A DNA stretch of 12,560 bases, taken from assembly GCA_023231425.1 (NCBI GenBank), contig JALNVI010000076.1, positions 1 to 12,560 of the forward strand, given 5' to 3'. Of the stretch, positions 1 through 6,530 are shown piece by piece. The notes beneath the pieces were generated by a model. The model searched no databases, was not told the DNA's origin, and saw only the letters and a list, made by a program, of their open reading frames with translations. The position numbers and the translations under genes are program-made. Position 1 is the first letter of the stretch, and every line of letters begins with the position of its first letter. Source of the stretch: Desulforhopalus sp. (GTDB taxonomy: Bacteria; Desulfobacterota; Desulfobulbia; Desulfobulbales; Desulfocapsaceae).

Positions 1-1230
1 CCCACCCTTGCATCCGCGATAATTACCAATTCCGGTAATTTCGCCGGGGTTGTCGGGGGCAAGGTTGGTAGACAAGGCATGCCTTGTCTCTACGAAAGAC
101 CACAGCATTGCGGGAAACATCGTTGTGCCAAATTTTTACAGGGTGATACAACCACCCTTGCATCCGTGATAATTACCAATTTCGTTAATTTCGTCGGGGT
201 TGTCGGGGGCAAGGTTGGTAGACAAGGCATGCCTTGTCTCTACGAAAGACCACAGCATTGCGGGAATCATCGTTGTGCCGGTTTTTGTCAGGGAGGTTGT
301 ATTATTTTGCGATTTTTCGGTGATAGTTGCCGCTACCGTGGCCACACCTCCGTAGAGACAAGGCATGCCTTGTCTACAGCACAACATTGCTGGGACCACC
401 GTCATGCCAAATTTTTGCCAAGGTGATACAACCCACCCTTGCATCCGCGATAATTACCAATTCCGTTAATTTCGCAGGGGTTGTCGGGGACAAGGTTGGT
501 AGACAAGGCATGCCTTGTCTCTACGAAAGACCACAGCATTGCTGGGAAACATCGTTGTGCCGGTTTTCACCAGGGAGGTTGTATTATTTTGCGATTTTTC
601 GGTGAGAGTTGCCGCGACCGTGGCCACACCTCCGTAGAGACAAGGCATGCCTTGTCTACAGCACAACATTATGGGAAACATCGTTGTGCTGATTTTTACA
701 GGGGTGATACAACCTCACCCTTGCATCCGCGATAATTACCAATTCCGTTAATTTCGCCGGGGTTGTCGGGGGCAAGGTTGGTAGACAAGGCATGCCTTGT
801 CTCTACGAAAGACCACAGCATTGCGGGAAACATCGTTGTGCCAAATTTTTACAGGGTGATACAACCTCACCCTTGCATCCGCGATAATTATCAATTCCGT
901 TAATTTCGCAGGGGTTGTCGGGGGCAAGGTTGGTAGACAAGGCATGCCTTGTCTCTACGAAAGACCACAGCATTGCTGGAAACATCGTTGTGCTGATTTT
1001 TACAGGGGTTATACAACCTCACCCTTGCATCCGCGATAATTATCAATTCCGGTAATTTCGCAGGGGTTGTCGGGGGCAAGGTTGGTAGACAAGGCATGCC
1101 TTGTCTCTACGAAAGACAACAGCATTGCGGGAAACATCGTTGTGCCGGTTTTTGTCAGGGAGGTTGTATTATTTTGCGATTTTTCGGTGAGAGTTGCCGC
1201 GACCGTGGCCACACCTCCGTAGAGGCAAGG
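1..1230. repeat. Array of palindrome-centred ~137-152 bp repeat units
   Basis: Eight intact copies of the perfect 18-bp palindrome GACAAGGCATGCCTTGTC start at 71, 221, 357, 502, 639, 784, 936 and 1088. A decayed ninth lies at about 1219-1230. The sequence between cores is also conserved, so these are long repeat units and not a CRISPR. Two unit types occur. Type A (71, 221, 502, 784, 936, 1088) has GGTTGGTA before the core and TCTACGAAAGACCACAGCAT after it. Type B (357, 639 and the decayed ninth) has CACACCTCCGTAGA before it and TACAGCACAACATT after it in the two intact copies. The array continues beyond the left edge. Open frames across it, such as 79-426 and 136-444, only translate the repeats and are not genes. 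Similar short palindromes are known as dispersed, possibly hairpin-forming elements. No function can be read here. Confidence 0.93.
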
Positions 1231-1232
1231 TA

Positions 1233-1403
1233 TTACTGACTACTGCCAAAAAATTTATACATCAGCCAGAGGACCAGAATCCCCGCACCTGCGGAGCCGT
1301 ACATCACCATTCAGGGTGTGCAGTTGGCAAACTTCTTCTTTAATAAAATGCCACAGGCTGTGGCAGCTGCCACAGCCAGTACAATACTCAGTATTTCTTC
1401 CAT
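1233..1403 (-). CDS. Candidate small membrane selenoprotein with a CxxU motif (56 aa, Sec at TGA codon 31)
   Basis: I do not recognise a named family. The frame starts at ATG 1403-1401 behind a strong ribosome binding site (GAGGAG, 1415-1410, 6-nt spacing). It runs 30 codons to TGA (1313-1311), then continues in frame for 25 more codons to TAA (1235-1233). Residues 4-21 (ILSIVLAVAAATACGILL) form a hydrophobic helix followed by KKK. Then comes NCTP and the TGA, giving C28-T-P-U31, a thioredoxin-like CxxU redox motif. Residues 38-52 form a second hydrophobic segment ending MYKFFGSSQ. The match of helix, positive charges, redox loop and second helix across the TGA argues that both parts form one protein. 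A SECIS-like hairpin lies just after the TGA. The likely role is membrane thiol/disulfide or selenol chemistry, which is inferred from the motif alone. The gene is co-directional with typA, 141 bp downstream of it. Alternatives are a 30-aa peptide, a nonsense-mutated gene, or re-initiation at the overlapping TGAATG, although no ribosome binding site precedes that ATG. Confidence 0.68.
1281..1313 (-). promoter_or_regulatory. Candidate bacterial SECIS element
   Basis: On the minus strand the TGA (1313-1311) is followed after 14 nt by a six-pair stem, CTCCGC (1296-1291) with GCGGGG (1286-1281). The stem includes one G-U pair and closes a four-base loop AGGT (1290-1287). The loop begins 20 nt after the TGA. 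From memory, bacterial SECIS models require an apical loop roughly 16-37 nt downstream with a G among its first two bases, as in E. coli fdhF. This hairpin meets both. Its position inside the reading frame also fits bacterial SelB-dependent recoding. Confidence 0.62.
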
Positions 1404-1436
1404 GTTACTCTCCTCAAAACATTGAATAATCAGTCT

Positions 1437-1526
1437 TTCAAGGACCTTGAATAACCAGTCTATCGCCCATCTTCTTCATTACAGGAAACCTCGAAGATGG
1501 ACGACATTCAAGGTTCTTCAAGGTCC
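1437..1526. repeat. Nested inverted repeat downstream of typA
   Basis: The outer arms GGACCTTGAA (1442-1451) and TTCAAGGTCC (1517-1526) are perfect complements. Inside them CCATCTTC (1467-1474) pairs with GAAGATGG (1493-1500). The left arm is itself part of the palindrome TTCAAGGACCTTGAA (1437-1451), and CCTTGAAT (1445-1452) can alternatively pair with ATTCAAGG (1506-1513). It lies between the typA stop codon and the small selenoprotein gene and may attenuate or process the transcript. No T-run follows, so a classical rho-independent terminator is not evident. The stretch 1451-1486 resembles 3521-3556 on the other side of typA. Confidence 0.6.
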
Positions 1527-1544
1527 CCTGCAGTCAGATAAAAA

Positions 1545-3344
1545 TTACCCCTGAATCTTTACTCCGGGACGCTTGCGCAGGCGGATAGACAGAGGGGTTA
1601 CTTCAACCAGTTCATCGTCGTTGATGTAGGCGATGCAGTCCTCAAGGGACATCTCTTCCGGCGGAGTCAAGACAACCGCTTCATCCGTTCCGGAAGCCCG
1701 CATGTTCGTCAGTTTTTTCCCTTTGGCCGGGTTGACGACAAGATCCGTAGCACGGGCATGCTCGCCAATAATCTGCCCGGTATAGAGTGGTGCCCCGGGG
1801 ACGATAAAGAGTTTACCGCGACTCTGCAGGTTAAAGAGCGCATAGGCCACCGAGGTGCAGGCATCCATAGAGATCAGCACCCCGTTCACCCGGTTGACAA
1901 TATTCCCGGCATAGGGACCATACTCCTCGAAGATATAGGACATCATGCCCATGCCCTTGGTATCAGTCATGAACTGCGAACGGTAACCGAGCAGGCCACG
2001 GGTGGGGACAACGAAGACCAGACGGGCCATGCCGTTGCTGCTCGACATCTCCTCCATCTGTCCTTTCAGACGACCGAGTTTCTCAATAACCGCACCCTGA
2101 TACAGTTCGTCCACATCAACAGTCAGCCGCTCGTATGGTTCGAGCGTCTTCCCGTTCTCTTCGTGCATGATAACCTGAGGCCGGGTGACCTGGAATTCGT
2201 AGCCTTCGCGCCGCATCTTCTCAATCAAGATGGAGAGATGCAGCTCGCCACGGCCACTTACCCGGAAACCAACACAATCGGTGAGGGGCGCAACCTGCAG
2301 GGCCACGTCAGCGAGAATCTCCCGATCAAGCCGTTCCCCGATGTGACGGGAAGTAACAAACTTGCCCTCTCTACCGGCAAACGGTGAATCATTGGGCACA
2401 AAGTTCATGGAGATGGTCGGCGGATCGATAGCAACCAGCGGCAGCGGCGTCGGATTTTCGGTATTGGTGAAAGTGACACCGACGGTAACATCGTCCATTC
2501 CGGCGACAGCAACAATCTCCCCGACATGTGCCTCTTCAATAGACACCTTCTGGTCAGATTCGAAGCGATAGAGCTTGGTGATACGCACCGGCTCAATGGA
2601 ATTGTCGCGGCGACAGACTGCGATAGGCTGGTTGATCTTCATGGTACCGTTGACCACCTTGCCAATGCCGAGACGGCCAAGGTAGGGAGAATAGTCAATG
2701 GTATTGACCTGCATCTGCAGAGACTTGTTCGGATCCCCAACCGGTGCCGGAATATGATCAACGATCATGGTGGAGATCGCCTCCATGTTTCCGCCGTTCA
2801 CAACCTCATCAGTGGGGTCAAACAGCGAATAGCCGTTTTTAGCCGAGGCATAAACAATGGGGAAGTCGAGAATCGCGTCCGGGGCATCGAGTTTAACGAA
2901 GAGGTCGAAGACCTGGTCTACAACCCAGTCGCAACGGGCTGCGGGCTTGTCAATTTTATTGATTACCACGATGACCGGCAGGTGATTGGCCAGGGCCTTT
3001 TTCAAGACGAAATAGGTCTGGGGCATCGGTCCTTCCTGGGCATCAACCAGCAGCAGTGCGCCATCAGCCATGCGCAGAACCCGCTCCACCTGGCCGCCAA
3101 AGTCGGCATGGCCCGGGGTATCAATGATGTTTATCCAATAGTCTTTATATTTATAGGAACCGTTTTTCGAGGTAATCGTGATCCCGCGCTCCTTCTCAAG
3201 ATCCATTGAGTCCATGAGACGTTCAGCCACCGCTTCATTGTCTCGGAACATACCGGATTGCTTGAAAAGTTGATCGACGAGGGTAGTTTTGCCATGGTCA
3301 ACGTGGGCAATAATTGCCACGTTGCGAATTTTACTTTGTTCCAT
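1545..3344 (-). CDS. typA: Ribosome-associated GTPase TypA/BipA
   Basis: TypA is a translational GTPase related to EF-G and LepA. It binds the 70S ribosome and supports stress and cold growth and large-subunit assembly. With ATG 3344 as start the protein has 599 residues, against about 607 in E. coli. The G domain is complete: G1 HVDHGKT at 14-20, the switch I signature EKERGIT near 50-56, G3 DTPGH at 75-79, G4 NKID at 129-132 and G5 SAK at 167-169. The C-terminal half carries the TypA-specific features GEHARATDLVVNP and KKLTNMRASG. An in-frame GTG at 3365 would add seven residues that the family lacks and has no ribosome binding site. ATG 3344 has a weak GGAC a few bases upstream. The gene stands alone, with a candidate promoter about 100 bp upstream and repeat-filled gaps on both sides. 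Confidence 0.97.
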   Translation of the reverse strand: MEQSKIRNVAIIAHVDHGKTTLVDQLFKQSGMFRDNEAVAERLMDSMDLEKERGITITSKNGSYKYKDYWINIIDTPGHADFGGQVERVLRMADGALLLVDAQEGPMPQTYFVLKKALANHLPVIVVINKIDKPAARCDWVVDQVFDLFVKLDAPDAILDFPIVYASAKNGYSLFDPTDEVVNGGNMEAISTMIVDHIPAPVGDPNKSLQMQVNTIDYSPYLGRLGIGKVVNGTMKINQPIAVCRRDNSIEPVRITKLYRFESDQKVSIEEAHVGEIVAVAGMDDVTVGVTFTNTENPTPLPLVAIDPPTISMNFVPNDSPFAGREGKFVTSRHIGERLDREILADVALQVAPLTDCVGFRVSGRGELHLSILIEKMRREGYEFQVTRPQVIMHEENGKTLEPYERLTVDVDELYQGAVIEKLGRLKGQMEEMSSSNGMARLVFVVPTRGLLGYRSQFMTDTKGMGMMSYIFEEYGPYAGNIVNRVNGVLISMDACTSVAYALFNLQSRGKLFIVPGAPLYTGQIIGEHARATDLVVNPAKGKKLTNMRASGTDEAVVLTPPEEMSLEDCIAYINDDELVEVTPLSIRLRKRPGVKIQG

Positions 3345-3401
3345 TGTTTGTCCGTTGTTTTGCACTTAGGCGTACGATTTCAGGCGGGAAAAGAAGAGAA
3401 A

Positions 3402-3431
3402 CAGCACAGGCCCGTCATTGCGGCTGTGCTG
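3402..3431 (-). other. Hairpin in the typA 5' leader
   Basis: CAGCACAG (3402-3409) and CTGTGCTG (3424-3431) are perfect complements. Two further pairs form after a one-base bulge, with a loop of about nine bases. The hairpin lies between the candidate typA promoter and its start codon, so it would be in the leader RNA. No T-run follows it. A role in control of typA is possible but unproven. Confidence 0.4.
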
Positions 3432-3444
3432 ACAAAAACTTCGT

Positions 3445-3473
3445 AATATAAACCTTTTCGATGAAATGAGCAA
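3445..3473 (-). promoter_or_regulatory. Candidate typA promoter
   Basis: On the minus strand TATATT (3450-3445, five of six matches to the -10 consensus) is preceded at a 17-bp spacing by TTGCTC (3473-3468, three of six to the -35 consensus). Transcription would start near 3438 and give a leader of roughly 95 nt. Confidence 0.4.
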
Positions 3474-3500
3474 GCACAGGTCGAAAAAAAACGCTTTTTG

Positions 3501-3556
3501 AGGTTCCTGGGAAACTTTGAGGAACCAGTCTTTCGCTCATATTTTTTGTTACAGTC
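3501..3556. repeat. Hairpin plus AACCAGTCTTTCGC-type dispersed element
   Basis: GGTTCCT (3502-3508) and AGGAACC (3520-3526) form a seven-pair stem. The following stretch, AACCAGTCTTTCGCTCAT with a T-rich run and TTACAG, matches 1453-1483 closely, where it also follows a hairpin. Shorter versions of the CAGTCTTTCGC phrase occur at about 4145, 7293 and 8422. Confidence 0.6.
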
Positions 3557-3589
3557 AGAAAAATCAGCCTTGCAATATCAAAGTTAAGC

Positions 3590-4155
3590 GGGAGAAAGGG
3601 AAAGGCGTAAGACGGGAAAGCTTTTTACCGCGAAGGACGCGAAGGTTCGCGAAGGAAGGCAAGGGCTTTTGGGGGGGTAAAGCGGGGAGACGGGAGACAG
3701 GAGACGGGAGAAAGGGGTAAGACGGGAAGGCTTTTACCGCGAAGGACGCGAAGGTTCGCGAAGGAAGGCAAGGGCTTTTGGGGGTAAAGCGGGAGACGGG
3801 AGACAGGAGACGGGAGAAAGGGAAAGGCTAAAGATGGGAAGGCTTTTACCGCGAAGGACGCGAAGGTACGCGAAGGAAGGCAAGGGCTTTGGGAATGTAA
3901 AACCGGGAAAGGGAAAGGCTAAAAACAGGAGAAAGGAGACAGGAGAAAGGGAAAAGCGTAAGACGGGAAAACGGGGGAAAGGGGTAAGACGGGAAGGCTT
4001 TTTACCGCGAAGGACGCGAAGGTTCGCGAAGAACGGCAAGGGCTTTGGGAATGTAAAACCGGGAAAGGGAAAGGCTAAAGACAGGAGACAGGAGAAAGGA
4101 GACAGGGAAAGGCGTAAGATGGTAAAACGGGGGAAAGGGGTAACCAGTCTTTCGC
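3590..4155. repeat. Purine-rich tandem repeats with four CGCGAAG cores
   Basis: Four tandem units start with TTTTACCGCGAAGGACGCG at about 3623, 3733, 3844 and 3999 (offsets 110, 111 and 155). Each is followed by CGCGAAGGAAGGCAAGGGCT or a close variant. In the last two, GGGAATGTAAAACCGGGAAA recurs at about 3890 and 4045. Between the cores lie G/A-rich tracts built from GGAGACAGGAGA and GGGAAAGGG. One strand is almost entirely purine over hundreds of bases. The open frames on both strands (3734-4207 minus, 3834-4220 plus) are low-complexity readings of the repeat and not genes. The gap 3366-4216 otherwise holds only the typA leader and promoter. Confidence 0.9.
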
Positions 4156-4176
4156 CCGTTGGTGGGAAATCGGCAC

Positions 4177-4214
4177 GGCTTCCCGCAATGTTGTTGGCTT
4201 CCCGCAATGTTGTT
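4177..4214. repeat. Two perfect 19-bp tandem copies
   Basis: GGCTTCCCGCAATGTTGTT occurs at 4177-4195 and again at 4196-4214, ending two bases before the helicase stop codon. Its reverse complement contains AACATTGCGGGAA, which resembles the CAGCATTGCGGGAA segment of the array at 1-1230. The two repeat systems therefore share a module. Confidence 0.8.
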
Positions 4215-4216
4215 GT

Positions 4217-5569
4217 TTAGAGGCGGGAGAGGATCAGTCCACGGGACTGCGCGGAGCGCATCAGAGTTGGAATATTTTCATCCACATAATCAAACACCCG
4301 CGCCCGCTTGCCTTGTGCCGGGCGCATAACCCGGCCAATCACCTGCAGCAGCCGCCCCTCAAAGCTGATGGGTGTACAGAGAAAGAGAGTGGAGAGATCC
4401 GGGCAGTCGAAGCCCTCGCCGATGAGTTGCAGGGTGGCAACCAGAACACGCACCTCCCCCCTTCGCACCGCATCCACCACCGCCGCCCGGGCATCGGAGG
4501 GCAGCCTGCCGGAGAGCAGTGCCACATTCGCCCCCGCCTCACGAAGCCTGCTCTCAAAGAATTCACAGTGGTGCAGCCGGTCGGAGACGACGAGGATGGT
4601 GCCACTGTCCGGTTCGCGGATAATCTTCAAGATATCATTGAGGATCATGACATTGCGTCCCTCGTGCACCACCAGCGCCTTGATCAACGCCTGATAATCC
4701 CCGGTATATTGAAAGGTAAACGGGGTGCTGCGACGGATCACCTCCGGCGCGAGAATCGCCCCCACTGCCACCAGCTCCTCCTGCAGCACCTCGTAGATGC
4801 GATCGCCGAGAAACCAGTAAATCAACCGGGTCATCTCCCCCTCACTGCGAAAGGCGGTGGCGGAAAGGCCGAGCAGAAAGTGGCTGTCAAAAAGCGACAC
4901 CACGTCGGTGAAGAGACTGGTGGGGACCCGGTGACACTCATCCACAATCAGCTGGCCGAATTGCGGGACCAGTTCCGGCACCCGTTTGCGGGCAGTGTTG
5001 ACAATGGCAATGGTCAGCGGCCTGATCTCAAAGTGACCGTCTCCCACAAGGCCGGTCTCCACCCCGAGAAACTCGAGGGCCCGCTGCTGCCATTGATAAA
5101 GGAGTTCACGGGTATGAACAAGAACAAGGGTCGGCTGACGGCGGCAGGCAATAATCGCCAGCGCGATTACCGTCTTGCCGCTGCCGGTTCCGGCCTCAAT
5201 TACCCCGAAAGATTTCTGTGCCGCCTTCTTCACCGCCACCTGCTGATAGGGGCGCAGCCTGCCGGTGAAATGAAACTCAACCTCCTCCAGCCGCCGTCGT
5301 TTATCAATAATCTCCGGTTCCTGCCCCTCCATCTCGCGGCAGAGCACCACCGCCCGGTTGGCAAAGCCTCGGGGAAAACGCACTCCCCCCGGCGCGGGCT
5401 GGTAGTATTTGAGTTTCGGCTGCAGCTTTTTACCGACCCATCGACCATATTTTTTGGCGTTGGTATATTGAGGATTATCGATGGTGAGCCGCTCTTTCAG
5501 CTCCTTCTCCAGTTCAGTGCTGAGGCCCTGAAGGAGGCAGTCATTCCCGACGGTGAGAGTGAGGGACAT
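4217..5569 (-). CDS. Superfamily 2 DEAD/DEAH-type helicase (XPB/Rad25-like, COG1061-like)
   Basis: This is an ATP-dependent nucleic-acid translocase of 450 residues. Residues 1-100 form an N-terminal region without recognised motifs. Then come the Q-like LRPYQ (105-109), Walker A GTGSGKT (127-133), the motif II DECH box (210-213), motif III SAT (236-238), and in the second RecA fold GEGFDCPD (385-391) and motif VI QVIGRVMR (409-416). All catalytic motifs are intact. The architecture fits COG1061 stand-alone helicases linked to DNA repair, and also some defence and phage helicases. No nuclease or other partner is adjacent. The start is ATG 5569, since the next in-frame ATG lies near residue 80. 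No clear ribosome binding site precedes it. The gene diverges from the 5607 gene with 37 bp between the start codons. Confidence 0.9.
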   Translation of the reverse strand: MSLTLTVGNDCLLQGLSTELEKELKERLTIDNPQYTNAKKYGRWVGKKLQPKLKYYQPAPGGVRFPRGFANRAVVLCREMEGQEPEIIDKRRRLEEVEFHFTGRLRPYQQVAVKKAAQKSFGVIEAGTGSGKTVIALAIIACRRQPTLVLVHTRELLYQWQQRALEFLGVETGLVGDGHFEIRPLTIAIVNTARKRVPELVPQFGQLIVDECHRVPTSLFTDVVSLFDSHFLLGLSATAFRSEGEMTRLIYWFLGDRIYEVLQEELVAVGAILAPEVIRRSTPFTFQYTGDYQALIKALVVHEGRNVMILNDILKIIREPDSGTILVVSDRLHHCEFFESRLREAGANVALLSGRLPSDARAAVVDAVRRGEVRVLVATLQLIGEGFDCPDLSTLFLCTPISFEGRLLQVIGRVMRPAQGKRARVFDYVDENIPTLMRSAQSRGLILSRL

Positions 5570-5594
5570 TATTTCTATATTTTCAGTAGTAGGT

Positions 5595-5600
5595 TATAAT
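5595..5600 (+). promoter_or_regulatory. Perfect -10 hexamer seven bases before ATG 5607 (possible leaderless start)
   Basis: TATAAT ends six bases before the ATG of the membrane protein gene, so transcription would begin at or next to the start codon. No Shine-Dalgarno sequence stands at a useful distance from that ATG. The expected -35 site is weak (TTTCTA at 5572-5577). The element lies within the 37-bp divergent gap and would overlap any promoter of the helicase gene. Confidence 0.4.
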
Positions 5601-5606
5601 GGCGCC

Positions 5607-6512
5607 ATGCCGAACACCTTATGTCACATCGCACTGCAGGCACCGCCAGCCCGGCAAAGGCCGGAATATCTGCCATGGATTCTTCTTGGCTGCATCCTGC
5701 CGGATGCGCCGTGGATTATACTTCACCTGCTCCAGCCCGCCGCTCTCTTTGAGCCTTTTACCCTGCGGTTTTACGCCACAGCCCAGGCGAGCCTTGCGTA
5801 CTGTCTGCTGATCTCGGCGGCACTCAGTCTCTTTACCCGGCGCAGCGGAGTGGTCTTTGCCCTGCTCGGCGGCAACTGCCTCTTCCACCTGCTCCTCGAC
5901 TCCCTGCAGGATAAATGGGGCAACGGCGTCAATCTCCTCGCTCCCTTTAACTGGCACCTTTTCAGCCTCAATCTGATCAGCACGGACAACTATTTCACCG
6001 CCGTGGTCACCACCTGCGGGCTAATTCTGCTGACGTCCCTGTGGGGGAAAAGCTGCGCCGCCCTGCGCCAGTCACCACCGCTGCAGCTGCCCCGTGGCAA
6101 GAAGGCACTGGCCGCCCTGCTCTTCGCCGCACTGTACCTGTTCACTCCACCGCTTTTTTTCGGGGAAATGGACCGGGCCAACACCTGGAATTTACACACC
6201 ATGCGTCTCAAAACGGAGCGCCCCGGCAAAGCAATTGCCTATGACCGCGGCCGCTACAACGCAACAACACAGACCCTGCGGATCTTCTCCGGTGAGGAGC
6301 TGCACCTCGAAGGAAAGCTGCCGGCGGAATCCGGCCGCGTCTCCATCAAGGGTTTTTTTATCAGCCCCGAACGGGTACGGGTCAGCGCACTCCATCTGCA
6401 CAACAGCCATCGGGACCGAGCCTCGCGCCTCGGCATTCTGCTGGCTTGCTTTTTCCTCTGTCAGTCACTATTTTTTCCGCGACTTTCCCGCCTTTGGCGG
6501 CATCGAATATAA
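5607..6512 (+). CDS. DUF457/YdjM-like membrane-bound putative metal-dependent hydrolase with extra C-terminal domain
   Basis: This is a 301-residue inner-membrane protein. The N-terminal half has the pattern of DUF457 (YdjM-type) putative metal-dependent hydrolases: an early His (H7 in MPNTLCH), LPDAPW (D33), FHLLLDSL (H94, D98), then PFNWHLFS (H117). These His/Asp residues are the likely metal ligands. Membrane segments lie near 24-42, 60-76, 81-98, 128-146 and 166-183. About 85 residues (190-275) look soluble and beta-rich, and a final helix lies near 276-294. That extra domain is not part of the short YdjM form. The actual reaction is unknown for the family. ATG 5607 was chosen because the family starts near MPN and H7. 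An in-frame GTG at 5553 would run into the helicase gene. It is 18 bp upstream of, and probably co-transcribed with, the 6531 gene. Confidence 0.78.
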   Translation: MPNTLCHIALQAPPARQRPEYLPWILLGCILPDAPWIILHLLQPAALFEPFTLRFYATAQASLAYCLLISAALSLFTRRSGVVFALLGGNCLFHLLLDSLQDKWGNGVNLLAPFNWHLFSLNLISTDNYFTAVVTTCGLILLTSLWGKSCAALRQSPPLQLPRGKKALAALLFAALYLFTPPLFFGEMDRANTWNLHTMRLKTERPGKAIAYDRGRYNATTQTLRIFSGEELHLEGKLPAESGRVSIKGFFISPERVRVSALHLHNSHRDRASRLGILLACFFLCQSLFFPRLSRLWRHRI

Positions 6513-6530
6513 TCTTCCAAGGAGAAACCA

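Noticed and set aside
79..1212. Several 60-115 aa open frames on both strands over the left array
   Set aside because: They translate the same repeat peptide (for example PCLYERPQHC and VETRHALST) in several frames, with no ribosome binding sites.
1..1230. CRISPR array
   Set aside because: The spacing between cores is 137-152 bp and the sequence between them is conserved, so there are no unique spacers and no cas genes.
1233..1310. A separate 25-aa gene starting at the ATG directly after the TGA
   Set aside because: No ribosome binding site precedes it, and the hydrophobic second helix makes more sense as part of the upstream frame. Coupled re-initiation is not fully excluded.
1758..3209. 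Plus-strand open frames of 209 and 227 aa opposite typA
   Set aside because: They are antisense shadows of a fully conserved typA frame with no independent coding signal.
3734..4220. 157-aa minus and 128-aa plus frames in the purine-rich repeats
   Set aside because: They are low-complexity translations of tandem DNA repeats.
4313..5599. 428-aa plus-strand frame opposite the helicase
   Set aside because: It is an antisense shadow. The minus-strand frame carries all helicase motifs in order.
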